Shown here piece by piece: positions 27,587 to 36,542 of a stretch of 64,000 nt of DNA. Numbering within the stretch: the stretch's first letter is position 1; every line of letters starts with the position of its first letter. The position numbers and the translations under genes are program-made. The stretch is from Oceanospirillum sp048264105 (GTDB taxonomy: Bacteria > Pseudomonadota > Gammaproteobacteria > Pseudomonadales > Halomonadaceae). The notes beneath the pieces are model-generated. The model was not told where the DNA came from. It made no database searches and was given only the letters and a program-made list of their open reading frames with translations. Location: positions 124,001-188,000 of the forward strand of contig JBLXDJ010000003.1 in NCBI GenBank assembly GCA_048264105.1, written 5' to 3'.

Positions 27587-28990
27587 CTACTCTTCGCCAC
27601 CCATCGCTTCAACGTACTGGGCATAGTGCTCAGGAGCCAGATCTTCAAAGCGGGTAAACTGACCACGGAACGCCAGCTTAACGCTACCAATAGGACCGTT
27701 ACGCTGCTTGCCGATAATCACTTCTGCGATACCTTTGTTCGCCTCATCATCCTTGTTATAGACCTCATCACGATAGATAAAGGCGATCACGTCGGCATCC
27801 TGCTCGATCGCACCGGATTCACGCAGATCCGACATCACAGGTCGCTTATTGGGACGCTGCTCCAAGCTACGGTTAAGCTGCGACAGAGCGATCACAGGGC
27901 AGTTGAACTCTTTTGCCAGTGCTTTCAGAGATCGGGAGATCTCCGAGATCTCACCGGTACGGTTATCTGACAGACCCGGCACCCGCATCAGCTGAAGGTA
28001 ATCGATCATCACCAAACCGATATCGCCGTTTTCACGATGCAGACGACGAACCCGTGAGCGCATCTCACTGGGGCTCAGACCGGCAGTATCATCAATAAAG
28101 AGCTTCTTCTGTTCTAACAGGTTAACGGCGGACATCAGGCGCGGCCAATCGTCATCGTCCAGCTTACCGGTACGCACCTTTGTCTGATCTATTCGCCCCA
28201 GAGAAGAGAGCATACGCAGCATCAGAGAGTCACTCGGCATCTCCATACTGAACACGACAACCGGCTTGTCCTGCGTCAGGGTTACGTTCTCCACGATATT
28301 CATCGCAAAGGTGGTTTTACCCATCGATGGACGTCCCGCCACAATCACCAGGTCGGAGGGCTGCAGGCCTGATGTCATGCCGTCAAGATCACTGAACCCT
28401 GTCGCGATACCCGTCATGGAAGAGTCCAGACGGTAAAGCTCATCAATCTTATCAACCGTTTTCTGGAGAATAGAGACAACCCCTTCCGGGCCGCCCACTT
28501 TTGGCCGGTTCTCCGCAATAGAAAACACCAGCTGCTCCGCTTCATTCAGCAGCTCATCCGAGGTACGACCTTCTGTATCGTAGGCGCTTTCTGCAATTTT
28601 ATTCGCGGCATGAATCATCTGACGCAGCGTAGAGCGTTCCTGCACGATGGTGGCGTAGGCTGAAATATTACTGGCAGACGGCGTGTTACGGGCCACTTCC
28701 GCCAAATAGGCAAGGCCACCCACCTGATCCAGCTCTTTACGGTCATCGAGCATTTCTGAAATGGTAATCACATCAAAGGGCTGTGCTCTCTCAGCCAGTT
28801 CCATCATCGCGTTAAAGATGATTTTGTGGTCACGGCGATAAAAGTCGTGCGCACTGATGCGTTCAGCAACCGCATCCCAGGCTTCGTTATCCAACAGGAG
28901 ACCGCCGAGCACGGAGCGTTCGGCCTCAAGGGAATAAGGGGGAATTTTCAGGGCTTCAGTTTGCTTGTCGGTATCAGTTCGTTCAGCCAT
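27587..28990 (-). CDS. dnaB: Replicative DNA helicase DnaB
   Basis: 467 residues from the ATG at 28990, which gives the normal DnaB N-terminus (IPPYSLEAERSVLGGLLLD). A longer in-frame start at 29080 would add a leader that resembles no DnaB and is rejected. Hexameric 5'-3' helicase of the replication fork. The N-terminal primase-contact domain covers about 15-120, a linker follows, then the RecA-like motor with Walker A GRPSMGKTT and Walker B VMIDYLQLM. CAGG lies 6 nt before the ATG. A perfect DnaA box is 31 bp upstream. It is separated from rplI by a terminator, so it has its own promoter. Confidence 0.95.
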   Translation of the reverse strand: MAERTDTDKQTEALKIPPYSLEAERSVLGGLLLDNEAWDAVAERISAHDFYRRDHKIIFNAMMELAERAQPFDVITISEMLDDRKELDQVGGLAYLAEVARNTPSASNISAYATIVQERSTLRQMIHAANKIAESAYDTEGRTSDELLNEAEQLVFSIAENRPKVGGPEGVVSILQKTVDKIDELYRLDSSMTGIATGFSDLDGMTSGLQPSDLVIVAGRPSMGKTTFAMNIVENVTLTQDKPVVVFSMEMPSDSLMLRMLSSLGRIDQTKVRTGKLDDDDWPRLMSAVNLLEQKKLFIDDTAGLSPSEMRSRVRRLHRENGDIGLVMIDYLQLMRVPGLSDNRTGEISEISRSLKALAKEFNCPVIALSQLNRSLEQRPNKRPVMSDLRESGAIEQDADVIAFIYRDEVYNKDDEANKGIAEVIIGKQRNGPIGSVKLAFRGQFTRFEDLAPEHYAQYVEAMGGEE

Positions 28991-29020
28991 AAACCTGAGC
29001 TTCTCCTGGGCAAAAGCGGG

Positions 29021-29029
29021 TGTGGATAA
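29021..29029. promoter_or_regulatory. Consensus DnaA box upstream of dnaB
   Basis: TGTGGATAA, the complement of TTATCCACA, lies 31-39 bp before the dnaB start codon. A single 9-mer also occurs elsewhere in this window by chance (in topB and spoVR), so a regulatory role is only suggested by position. Confidence 0.4.
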
Positions 29030-29189
29030 AATCGTGAGCAGATAAGTGTATCTGAAAAAAGAGACCCGTAAAGATGGCAATAAGAGGGAGTTACGGGCTG
29101 TCCCTCAGCTCATCAGGAACGTATCAATAACAGCTCAATACGGTCTTAATCAGCCCTCTGTAACGCGCGAGGGGCAGCGCACAGAGACA

Positions 29190-29227
29190 AAAAAAGGCAC
29201 TTGGGATAATCCCAAAGTGCCTTTTAT
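29190..29227 (-). terminator. Intrinsic terminator after rplI
   Basis: The stem AAAAGGCACTT-GGGA pairs with TCCC-AAAGTGCCTTTT (one bulged base), with a 3-nt loop and runs of A and T on the outside. It is 17 bp past the rplI stop and ends the S6-S18-L9 operon. Confidence 0.85.
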
Positions 29228-29243
29228 AACTGATCAGCAGATC

Positions 29244-29693
29244 TTAGTCTTCAGCGGTCACGATAACGCGAACTGAAGTCATAACATCGCTGTGCAGCTG
29301 GATTGCAACGTCGAATTCACCAACGGTGCGAATCGGGCCTTCTGGCAGGCGAACTTCGCTTTTCAGTACGTCGATACCTGCAGCGCTGATTGCTTCAGCC
29401 AGGTCACGGGTACCGATAGAACCGAACAGCTTACCTTCGTCACCAGCTTTAGCGCCGATAGACAGTTCGATCTCACCCAGAGCAGCTGCACGAGCTTCTG
29501 CTTCAGCTTTGATCTCTGCAGCCTGAGCTTCAAGCTCAGCACGGCGGGTTTCGAATTCAGCAATGTTTGCTTCTGTTGCTACTACAGCTTTGCCGTATGG
29601 CAACAGGAAGTTGCGGCCATAACCAGGCTTAACGGTTACTTTGTCGCCTAAGCCACCCAGTTTGCCTACTTTTTCGAGCAGAATAACTTCCAT
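29244..29693 (-). CDS. rplI: 50S ribosomal protein L9
   Basis: 149 residues, identical in length to the E. coli protein. The N-terminal domain starts MEVILLEKVGKLGGLGDKV with the GYGRNFLLPYGKAV 23S-binding loop, and a long central helix (about 40-75) links to the C-terminal domain. Last gene of the rpsF-rpsR-DUF2232-rplI cluster and followed by its terminator. Confidence 0.98.
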   Translation of the reverse strand: MEVILLEKVGKLGGLGDKVTVKPGYGRNFLLPYGKAVVATEANIAEFETRRAELEAQAAEIKAEAEARAAALGEIELSIGAKAGDEGKLFGSIGTRDLAEAISAAGIDVLKSEVRLPEGPIRTVGEFDVAIQLHSDVMTSVRVIVTAED

Positions 29694-29713
29694 CTCGTTA
29701 ACCTCTTTCTCTT

Positions 29714-30580
29714 TTATGGCGCGTCGCTGTCTGAAGACTTCGTCAGCTTCTGACGGAAATTCAGACTGCTATCGAGCAGCGCCACAAAAATCATCAATAC
29801 GTACAGTGAGTGTCCGGCGAAAAACAGCACAAAATAGAAGGCTGTCAGCCAGTACGAACTCAGTTGTTTGATCGCTACAACAGCGTGTACTAAAGCGATA
29901 CAGGCGAAAACCAGTGGTAGCGTCAGTGATGGAATCCACTTGATCGCTTCGGGGGTAATACCCACACCAAAGACAACCAGCGTACCCAAAACCAAACCTG
30001 CCCAGACCGGAAGCCGAAGCTGATGAAACTCTTTCTGGAAACCACCCGGATTATACAGGCCAGCTTGCCAGAAACGGGCCAGCATAAGACTGCCCGTCAT
30101 CATTAACGCGTGCACCGCCGAAATCACACCAGAGAAGAGTCCGATCAGAAACTGATCAAGCTCTACACCGGAGCGTTCTGCCAGCTCAGCCTCACTCAGA
30201 ATCATTTCCCGGCTTGCCTGAGCAAGTTCGATCATCAATTCCGGTGGAAGCCACTGGACGGTACTCGCGGTTACAGCTCCAATACCGGCGCTTACCAACA
30301 GGGTTCGTGACCAGCTGACACTTTGTCTCAGCACCAGCGCCATAATAAAGGCACCAATAATCACGAACGCAGGGGTAAGATCACCCTGAGCAAACCAAAA
30401 GAGTGCAGGCAGTGAGCCCCAAAGCATCACCTGGCTGCCATCTTTGCCACCCTTTCTAAGGGTAACCACACTGACAACAGCGGCAGCAATCCAGAATAAG
30501 AATGGAACGGCTGCACTTAACGCTGTTGCGATAATCGCGTTAGTCCGCGATTTTAGTGCATATTCTGCGATAAAACGCAT
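29714..30580 (-). CDS. DUF2232-family membrane protein
   Basis: 288 residues with about eight hydrophobic segments. In gammaproteobacteria an integral membrane protein of the DUF2232 (YybS-like) type lies between rpsR and rplI, and this gene fits that place and size. It starts 26 bp after rpsR and ends 20 bp before rplI, so it is within the ribosomal operon. Its function is unknown; some members look like substrate-binding subunits of ECF transporters, which is not shown here. Confidence 0.78.
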   Translation of the reverse strand: MRFIAEYALKSRTNAIIATALSAAVPFLFWIAAAVVSVVTLRKGGKDGSQVMLWGSLPALFWFAQGDLTPAFVIIGAFIMALVLRQSVSWSRTLLVSAGIGAVTASTVQWLPPELMIELAQASREMILSEAELAERSGVELDQFLIGLFSGVISAVHALMMTGSLMLARFWQAGLYNPGGFQKEFHQLRLPVWAGLVLGTLVVFGVGITPEAIKWIPSLTLPLVFACIALVHAVVAIKQLSSYWLTAFYFVLFFAGHSLYVLMIFVALLDSSLNFRQKLTKSSDSDAP

Positions 30581-30606
30581 GCACCTGCCTTATATCGTTT
30601 TAAATC

Positions 30607-30834
30607 TTACTGGTGACCGTCAGTGTACGGCAGCAGAGCCAGGTAGCGGGCGCGCTTGATAGCGGTAGCCAGCTGACGCTGATAACGTGCTTTAGTACCT
30701 GTGATACGGCTTGGAACGATCTTGCCAGTTTCAGTGATGTAGCTTTTCAGAGTTTCGATGTCTTTATAATCGATCTGATCTACACCTTCAGCGGTGAAAC
30801 GGCAGAACTTACGACGACGGAAAAAACGTGCCAT
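30607..30834 (-). CDS. rpsR: 30S ribosomal protein S18
   Basis: 75 residues from the ATG at 30834 (MARFFRRRKFCRF), the standard S18 length; GGGAG lies about 10 nt upstream. An in-frame ATG five codons earlier is rejected. The protein binds S6 and the central domain of 16S rRNA. Confidence 0.98.
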   Translation of the reverse strand: MARFFRRRKFCRFTAEGVDQIDYKDIETLKSYITETGKIVPSRITGTKARYQRQLATAIKRARYLALLPYTDGHQ

Positions 30835-30864
30835 GGAATATACTCCCAATAAGTCTGTTAAAAA

Positions 30865-31284
30865 TTACTCTGCAGAGTCAGCAGCTGGAGCCGCTTCTTC
30901 TTTAGATTCAGCCTGGGCTTCCGGAGCACGCTCTGGTTTACGATCGTCACGACGATCTTCACGAGAGGCTTCTGCTTTTACCGGAGACGCTTCAGTTACA
31001 GCATTTTTAGTACGAACAACCAGGTTACGGATGATCGCATCGTTGTAACGGAAGATCTCAGTCAGCTCGTCAACAACTTCGCTAGTTGTTTCTACGTTCA
31101 TCAGAACATAGTGAGCTTTGTGAATCTTGTTAATTGGGTATGCCAGGTGACGACGACCCCAATCTTCCATGCGATGAACAGCACCACCATTGTCCTGTAC
31201 CAGGCTGGTGTAACGCTCGATCATTGCTGGAACCTGTTCGCTCTGGTCCGGGTGAACCATGAACACAACTTCGTAATGACGCAT
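30865..31284 (-). CDS. rpsF: 30S ribosomal protein S6
   Basis: 139 residues. The core (1-100) is typical: MRHYEVVFMVHPDQSEQVPAMIERY, then WGRRHLAYPINKIHKAHYVLMN. The C-terminal tail (about 105-139) is long, first charged (REDRRDDRKPE) and then acidic and alanine-rich; in E. coli the tail is extended with glutamates by RimK. AAGGAG precedes the ATG. First gene of its operon. Confidence 0.97.
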   Translation of the reverse strand: MRHYEVVFMVHPDQSEQVPAMIERYTSLVQDNGGAVHRMEDWGRRHLAYPINKIHKAHYVLMNVETTSEVVDELTEIFRYNDAIIRNLVVRTKNAVTEASPVKAEASREDRRDDRKPERAPEAQAESKEEAAPAADSAE

Positions 31285-31376
31285 TATAGCTCCTTACGGT
31301 TTTACAGCTTCTCAAAGGGTTTGTTCCCCAGAAAAGCAAGGAGTGGAAAGAAACGTTGTTTAAAAACAACCGCGAG

Positions 31377-31405
31377 ATCTTACAGACCCCGCTCTCTTGA
31401 CGCAA
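31377..31405 (-). promoter_or_regulatory. Sigma-70 promoter of the rpsF operon
   Basis: On the minus strand TTGCGT (-35) and TAAGAT (-10) are separated by exactly 17 bp, followed by a GC-containing discriminator. The start would fall about 90 bp upstream of rpsF. The leader holds a small hairpin (GTTGTTT/AAACAAC, 31354-31370) that could take part in S6:S18 feedback control, though the known CCG-bulge motif was not clearly identified. Confidence 0.7.
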
Positions 31406-31452
31406 GACAATTCGCCCGAAACACCTCTAAAAAGTAGAGATGCAGGAGAATA

Positions 31453-32274
31453 TCAGGCTTTCAGCTGTCGCTGGCGAACGGCCTCATAGAGACACACGCC
31501 AGTGGCAACAGAAACATTCAGACTGCTGACTTCACCCGCCATCGGCAGGTTAACCAACAGATCACAGTGTTCGCGGGTCAGACGGCGCATACCCTTGCCT
31601 TCCGCCCCCATCACCAGTGCCACAGGACCGGTCAGGTCGGTTTCATACAACCCCTGATCTGCCTCACCCGCCGTACCCATCACCCAGACACCATGCTGCT
31701 TCAGCTCATCAAGGCAACGGGACAGATTGGTCACACTAACGACCGGCATCACTTCTGCCGCACCACAGGCAACTTTACGTACGGTGGCATTCAGCGTGGC
31801 CGACTTATCTTTCGGCACGATGACCGCATCAGCACCTGCCGCATCGGCGGTACGCAGAACCGCTCCCAGATTATGCGGATCAGTGACACCATCAAGCACC
31901 AGCAGCAAGGGCGACGTTTTCTCCGCCAGCTTGTCAAACAACCACTGCTCACCGTAGGTTTTCAGTGGCTTACATACCGCAACGACGCCCTGATGAACCA
32001 GACCGCCGGTCATCTCATCCAGCGCATCTCGCTCCATGAACTCCTGCCGAAGACCGATCTGTGATGCCAGCTGAACGATTTTATTCAGCTTCTCATCTTC
32101 GCGGCTTTTCATCAGATGCAGGCTGATCACCTGCTCAGGCTGACGCTCCAGCAAGCTGGTGACCGCATGGATACCGAAAACGGCTTCAACGGACGGCTTC
32201 TTAGGTGCTTTTCTTCTGCCTTGTGGCTTTTTACCGCCGCCATTCTGAGGGCGTTCATTTCTGTGCTGTTTCAC
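31453..32274 (-). CDS. rlmB: 23S rRNA (guanosine-2'-O)-methyltransferase RlmB
   Basis: 273 residues including a basic N-terminal extension of about 27 residues. A SPOUT-class enzyme that methylates G2251 of 23S rRNA. The L30e-like substrate domain starts VEAVFGIHAV, and the SPOUT knot carries DPHNLGAVLRTADAAGADAV, VALVMGAEGKGMRRLT and LPMAGEVSSLNVSVATGV. The start codon is GTG at 32274 with AGG 8 nt upstream. It follows rnr as in E. coli, with a hairpin between the genes. Confidence 0.95.
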   Translation of the reverse strand: MKQHRNERPQNGGGKKPQGRRKAPKKPSVEAVFGIHAVTSLLERQPEQVISLHLMKSREDEKLNKIVQLASQIGLRQEFMERDALDEMTGGLVHQGVVAVCKPLKTYGEQWLFDKLAEKTSPLLLVLDGVTDPHNLGAVLRTADAAGADAVIVPKDKSATLNATVRKVACGAAEVMPVVSVTNLSRCLDELKQHGVWVMGTAGEADQGLYETDLTGPVALVMGAEGKGMRRLTREHCDLLVNLPMAGEVSSLNVSVATGVCLYEAVRQRQLKA

Positions 32275-32354
32275 TGACGTACCTGATTACAGTTTCTGGC
32301 AGCCTGATGCTGCGCTATCTATTTGCACCGGCTATACACGGCCTGATACGGAAA

Positions 32355-32378
32355 CAGGGCTCTGATTAAAGAGCCCTG
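32355..32378 (-). other. Hairpin between rnr and rlmB (possible attenuator)
   Basis: A perfect 9-bp stem (CAGGGCTCT with AGAGCCCTG) with a 6-nt loop. On the minus strand only TTT follows, so it is a weak terminator at best and may lower read-through into rlmB or protect the rnr mRNA 3' end. Confidence 0.5.
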
Positions 32379-32440
32379 CCGGGTCGATCTTAAGATGGCT
32401 TAGCGGGAAGAGTTATCCTCCCTTTGCTATCGCCAGACTC

Positions 32441-34942
32441 TTAATCTTTTTTAGCTTTCTTTTTCTTAGGTCGCTTTCTCTTGGGAGCATCATTCAGCCC
32501 CGCACGCCCTTTTTCGGCTGGCTTCAGCTTTTTCTTTCTGCCGCCTTTGTGCTTTGGCTTACCGGAACCATCGCCCTGATCGCTTTTTTGATTTGGATGA
32601 GCTCCTGAATCATTTGAAGCAACCACTTTAGCAAGACGAGCCTCAGCATCCGTCAGATTGCGCTTACGCGGTTTACGTTTACGCCCTACGGAGTTGTCGG
32701 GCTGACTGGTATCCAGCTCAAAGTCTATCTTGCGCTCATCCAGATCAACACGGGCCACGATCACCGTCAGTTCATCGTTCATGCCGTAAACACGTCCGCT
32801 ACGCTCTCCGCGCAAACGCTGTGTTAGCGGATCAAACTGATAGTAGTCCGATGGCAGGCCAGTAATATGCACCAGCCCTTCAACATAGATCTCATCCAGA
32901 CGGACAAACAGACCAAAGCCTGTCACACCGGTTACCTTACCGGTAAAGCTTTCACCCACATGACCTGCCGTGTATTCGCACTTAAGCCACGCCAGCACAT
33001 CATAGGTCGCATCATCGGCACGACGTTCCGTCATGGAGCAATGCTCACCCAGCTCAATCATCTGAGCTTCGTTGTAAGGCAGCCACTTTTCACGGGGCTC
33101 TGTCGGTGTGGTTTCACAACGCTGCAGATGACTACCGGTCAGATTGCTGCGAATCAGCGCACGAATAGCACGGTGCAGCAGCAGATCCGGATAACGACGA
33201 ATCGGCGAGGTGAAGTGAGTATACGCTTTATAGTTCAGACCAAAGTGACCTTCGTTTTCCGGCGTATACACCGCCTGGGATAACGACTGCAGCAACATAG
33301 TCTGGATGTTACCGGCATCCGGACGATCGCCAATGGCTTGCAGCACCTCCTGATAATCTTCAGGGGTTGGCTTCATGCCACCGCCAAGCTCAAAGCCCAG
33401 CTCACCAAGGAAAGACTTAAGTTTCTCAAGACGCTGCTCTTTCGGGCCTTTATGGACACGGAACAGCCCCGGCACCTTATATTTTTCCAGCAAACGCGCA
33501 GACGCCACGTTTGCACAGAGCATGCACTCTTCAATCAGCTTATGCGCTTCGTTACGTACAACCGGCACGATGCGCTCAATCTTGCGGTTCTCATCAAAGA
33601 CAATACGGGTTTCAACCGTTTCAAAATCGATCGCACCACGCACATCACGGGCAGCACGCAACTGCTTATAAAGCCCGTACAGGGTTTCAACCGGGTGAAC
33701 CAGATCGCTGTATTTCTCTTTAAAAATAGCAGCATCCGGTAACTCAGGATCTTCCAGCAGCGCACCCACCTGGGTATAGGTCAGACGAGCCTGCGACTTA
33801 ATAATACCTTCGCAGAAACGATAGCGACTGATCTCACCCTTGGCGCTGATACTCATCTCGCAGACCATCACCAGACGATCCACGTGAGGATTCAGGGAAC
33901 AAAGGCCGTTAGACAGCAGCTCCGGCAGCATAGGTACAACCTGACCCGGGAAATAAACCGAGTTGCCGCGCCGGTGCGCCTCATGATCCAAGGGTGTATT
34001 AACGCCAACGTAATGCGAGACATCTGCGATGGCGACAAACAGTTTCCAGTTGCCGCTGCGTTTCTGCTCGCAATAGACCGCATCATCAAAGTCTTTGGCA
34101 TCTTCGCCATCAATCGTGACGAAAGGAAGGTGACGCAGATCGACACGATCCAGCTTGTCCGCATCCTGTACCTGATCGGACATATCCCGAATCTGATCCA
34201 GCACCTCTTCAGGAAACTCATTTGGCAGATTATGTTTGCGAATGGCGATATCAATTTCCATTCCCGGGGCCATTTCATCGCCCAGCACTTCTTTGATCAG
34301 CCCCTGCACATGGGCACGACGGGCAGGCTGCTGAGTGACTTCAGCACAAACCACCTGACCATCTTCCGCGCCAGCACTCTGGCCCGGTGGAATCAGAACA
34401 TCGTGGTGTAACTTAGGATTGTCCGGACGGACATAGCCGATACCATTGCGCTCAACAACATACCGTCCAACAATTTCGTGGGTGTTGTGCTGCAGCACTT
34501 CAACCACAGCACCTTCTTTACGGCCGCGGCGATCAACGCCTACAACCCGTGCCAGCGCCAGATCGCCGTGATAAACCGTCTTCATCTGAAAGTTGGACAG
34601 AAAAAGATCTTCACCGCCATCATCCGGCACCATAAAACCAAAGCCATCCGCGTGGGCTTCAATACGTCCTTTAACCAGCTGCATTTTTGAGATCAGTCCG
34701 TAAGCACCCTTGCGGTTACTCAACAGCTGACCATCACGCTCCATCGCCTTTAACCGGCGACGAAGTGCTTCAATATCGTTTTCACTGGTCAGCCCCATGC
34801 GCTCACAAAGCTGCATGTGGGTCAGAGGACGCCCGTAGTTTTCCAGCCATTCCATAATAAACTCGCGGCTTGGAACCGGGTTATCATATTTTTTGGCTTC
34901 ACTTTCGGCCTGGGGATCCTGATTCACTGACCAGCGTGTCAT
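32441..34942 (-). CDS. rnr: Ribonuclease R
   Basis: 833 residues from the ATG at 34942, preceded by AAAAAAGG; a TTG seven codons upstream is in frame but weaker. A processive 3'-5' exoribonuclease that degrades structured RNA. Order: helix-turn-helix (about 25-80), two cold-shock domains (about 85-240), RNB catalytic domain with DGEDAKDFDDAVYCE (about 280-295), an S1 domain (about 645-730, TGKVTGVTGFGLFVRLDEIYVEG) and a long Lys-rich tail (from about 740). rlmB lies downstream. Confidence 0.96.
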   Translation of the reverse strand: MTRWSVNQDPQAESEAKKYDNPVPSREFIMEWLENYGRPLTHMQLCERMGLTSENDIEALRRRLKAMERDGQLLSNRKGAYGLISKMQLVKGRIEAHADGFGFMVPDDGGEDLFLSNFQMKTVYHGDLALARVVGVDRRGRKEGAVVEVLQHNTHEIVGRYVVERNGIGYVRPDNPKLHHDVLIPPGQSAGAEDGQVVCAEVTQQPARRAHVQGLIKEVLGDEMAPGMEIDIAIRKHNLPNEFPEEVLDQIRDMSDQVQDADKLDRVDLRHLPFVTIDGEDAKDFDDAVYCEQKRSGNWKLFVAIADVSHYVGVNTPLDHEAHRRGNSVYFPGQVVPMLPELLSNGLCSLNPHVDRLVMVCEMSISAKGEISRYRFCEGIIKSQARLTYTQVGALLEDPELPDAAIFKEKYSDLVHPVETLYGLYKQLRAARDVRGAIDFETVETRIVFDENRKIERIVPVVRNEAHKLIEECMLCANVASARLLEKYKVPGLFRVHKGPKEQRLEKLKSFLGELGFELGGGMKPTPEDYQEVLQAIGDRPDAGNIQTMLLQSLSQAVYTPENEGHFGLNYKAYTHFTSPIRRYPDLLLHRAIRALIRSNLTGSHLQRCETTPTEPREKWLPYNEAQMIELGEHCSMTERRADDATYDVLAWLKCEYTAGHVGESFTGKVTGVTGFGLFVRLDEIYVEGLVHITGLPSDYYQFDPLTQRLRGERSGRVYGMNDELTVIVARVDLDERKIDFELDTSQPDNSVGRKRKPRKRNLTDAEARLAKVVASNDSGAHPNQKSDQGDGSGKPKHKGGRKKKLKPAEKGRAGLNDAPKRKRPKKKKAKKD

Positions 34943-35074
34943 ATTATTTGCCTTTTTTATCAATCTATATCTTCTTTATTTGTCGTCTATTTTCATTTCA
35001 TCACCAAAGTAACACTGATTATACGGCATGGCGAAGAAATTTACCTTTTTCACTGTTTTTTCTGCAAAAAACTC

Positions 35075-35102
35075 TTGCACATCAAAAAAACGTCCTTATA
35101 AT
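35075..35102 (+). promoter_or_regulatory. Promoter of the tRNA-Leu pair
   Basis: TTGCAC (35075-35080), 16 bp, then a perfect TATAAT (35097-35102), followed by the GC-rich ACGCCTCC, a discriminator typical of stringently controlled stable-RNA promoters. The first tRNA starts 17 bp later. Confidence 0.85.
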
Positions 35103-35119
35103 ACGCCTCCAGTTGTCCA

Positions 35120-35206
35120 GCCCAGGTGGTGGAATTGGTAGACACGCTAGCTTCAGGTGCTAGTGGCCGTATGGCCGTGGAGGTTCAAGTCCTCTTCTGG
35201 GCACCA
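35120..35206 (+). tRNA. tRNA-Leu (anticodon CAG), copy 1
   Basis: 87 nt with encoded CCA. The acceptor stem pairs GCCCAGG with CTTCTGGGC's 3' side, the D-arm has GGAATTGGTAGACAC, and the anticodon arm is CTAGC-TTCAGGT-GCTAG (loop positions 34-36 are CAG). It has the long variable arm of class II tRNAs (TGGCCGTATGGCCG) and the T-arm GGTTCAAGTCC. Confidence 0.96.
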
Positions 35207-35287
35207 ACTCTTAATCTTAGGCAGATTAAGCGGTTGATGTGACAACTAGGTTGTTCTGAACAACTTTATGTTTTGCCTGTGCGTTGC

Positions 35288-35374
35288 GCCCAGGTGGTGG
35301 AATTGGTAGACACGCTAGCTTCAGGTGCTAGTGGCCGTATGGCCGTGGAGGTTCAAGTCCTCTTCTGGGCACCA
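35288..35374 (+). tRNA. tRNA-Leu (anticodon CAG), copy 2
   Basis: 87 nt, identical to copy 1, with 81 bp between the two genes and no second strong promoter, so both probably come from one precursor. A short hairpin with T tract follows at 35414. Confidence 0.96.
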
Positions 35375-35413
35375 TTCCCAACGCAAGCAAAACAATACAA
35401 GCCTGATGAAAAT

Positions 35414-35434
35414 AATCCCGTTAAGGGATTTTTT
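35414..35434 (+). terminator. Terminator of the tRNA-Leu pair
   Basis: A 6-bp stem (AATCCC with GGGATT), a 5-nt loop, then TTTT. Short, but well placed 40 bp after the second tRNA. Confidence 0.65.
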
Positions 35435-35602
35435 CGTTTCTGGGGTTTGTATTTATCTTCTCCGATGCCTCATCAGCCCGTTGACGACAATCCCTGCAAC
35501 AACATCACGATAAGCCCTTTATCAAAACCACACGAACAAGGCCATCCGGCAGCATCCCATCAGGCCCTGGTGATTAACCTTGTTGTTGATAACGCGCCCC
35601 TG

Positions 35603-36439
35603 CTAATAACGCGAAGGCTTGCGGGCGACATCATTCAGACGCCACGGCGAACCATCCCGCATCGCTTCCAGCTTAACTTCCAGATTATCCGGCAGCTGAT
35701 TAAAGAAATCGAAACCGGTGGCTTCTTCTATCTGATCAACACTGACCACAAACTTGGTTAATGGCTCACTGCCCCGAACATTTTGCGGCATCAGAAAAGC
35801 CAGCATACTTTTTGGTTGTCCCTGACCATCAAAACCCACAAAGATCTTATAAAAGGCATCCGGTACTTCTACCCAACTGTCTAAGCGCTCAATGTCCTGA
35901 TCAAAGACAGGGCCTGTGACCACAGCGATCCGGCTGAACTGTTGCGTAAAATGATCAACTGCTGCTTCTTCCAACCGTTGCCAGACCTTACGATTCAGAT
36001 CCGGTTTTTGCGGCACAATATTGGTCATCAGAAAGGTTTCTAGCTGAGCTTCCCGGCCATACAGTCTGGAAATTGCGTAGTTCGGCGCTAAGTGGCCACG
36101 ATCATAGCCGGTTCGGGTGTAATCTCTGTGCTCAACCCGCCATACGGTCCGCCAATCTTCACTGAACTGCCCGGGGCGTTTGTAACGCTGATTCTTTTGT
36201 TCATCCGAGATCTCCTGAAGCCAGTAGGTTGCCCAGAGCGGGTTCATACGCAGATCTGAATAACCCACCATAAAACCTTCATTTCTTAATACCCGATACC
36301 AATGCTGCCAACCGGATTCCATTCGCTCCGGCATTCCGCCGTAGATAAAACCATTCCGAGAGTTCTGCTCCAGAAAATACCAGGCTGTACTTCCCAGAAT
36401 CGCCAGCACCAACGCAAAAACAACAGGTATTGAACGCAC
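35603..36439 (-). CDS. Membrane-anchored DNA/RNA non-specific endonuclease (NUC1 family)
   Basis: 278 residues. An N-terminal hydrophobic segment (about 5-23) without a clear cleavage site suggests an anchored or secreted enzyme facing the periplasm. The beta-beta-alpha-metal core has Asp113-Arg-Gly-His116 in YDRGHLAPN (His116 the general base), Asn140 and Asn149 in the NIVPQKPDLNRKVW helix (Asn149 the expected Mg ligand) and Glu157 nearby. The start is GTG at 36439 with AGGGAAAG upstream. It could degrade extracellular DNA for nutrition; no immunity gene is adjacent, which argues against a toxin. Confidence 0.88.
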   Translation of the reverse strand: MRSIPVVFALVLAILGSTAWYFLEQNSRNGFIYGGMPERMESGWQHWYRVLRNEGFMVGYSDLRMNPLWATYWLQEISDEQKNQRYKRPGQFSEDWRTVWRVEHRDYTRTGYDRGHLAPNYAISRLYGREAQLETFLMTNIVPQKPDLNRKVWQRLEEAAVDHFTQQFSRIAVVTGPVFDQDIERLDSWVEVPDAFYKIFVGFDGQGQPKSMLAFLMPQNVRGSEPLTKFVVSVDQIEEATGFDFFNQLPDNLEVKLEAMRDGSPWRLNDVARKPSRY

Positions 36440-36542
36440 ACGCTTTCCCTATATTGGATTAAAAAGTAGAGGTTAAAAAAATGCCAAACCTGTTTCTATC
36501 CATCAGGTCTGGCACTTGTTGCAGTATTTTAGTCTGACCGGC

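Noticed and set aside
35120..35374. tRNA-Leu pair as an integration site for a mobile element
   Set aside because: No integrase, no partial tRNA repeat and no phage-like genes flank it; the two copies are complete and identical.
35603..36439. Contact-dependent or colicin-type nuclease toxin
   Set aside because: No immunity gene, no delivery domain and no repeat regions; the protein is a stand-alone nuclease with an N-terminal anchor.
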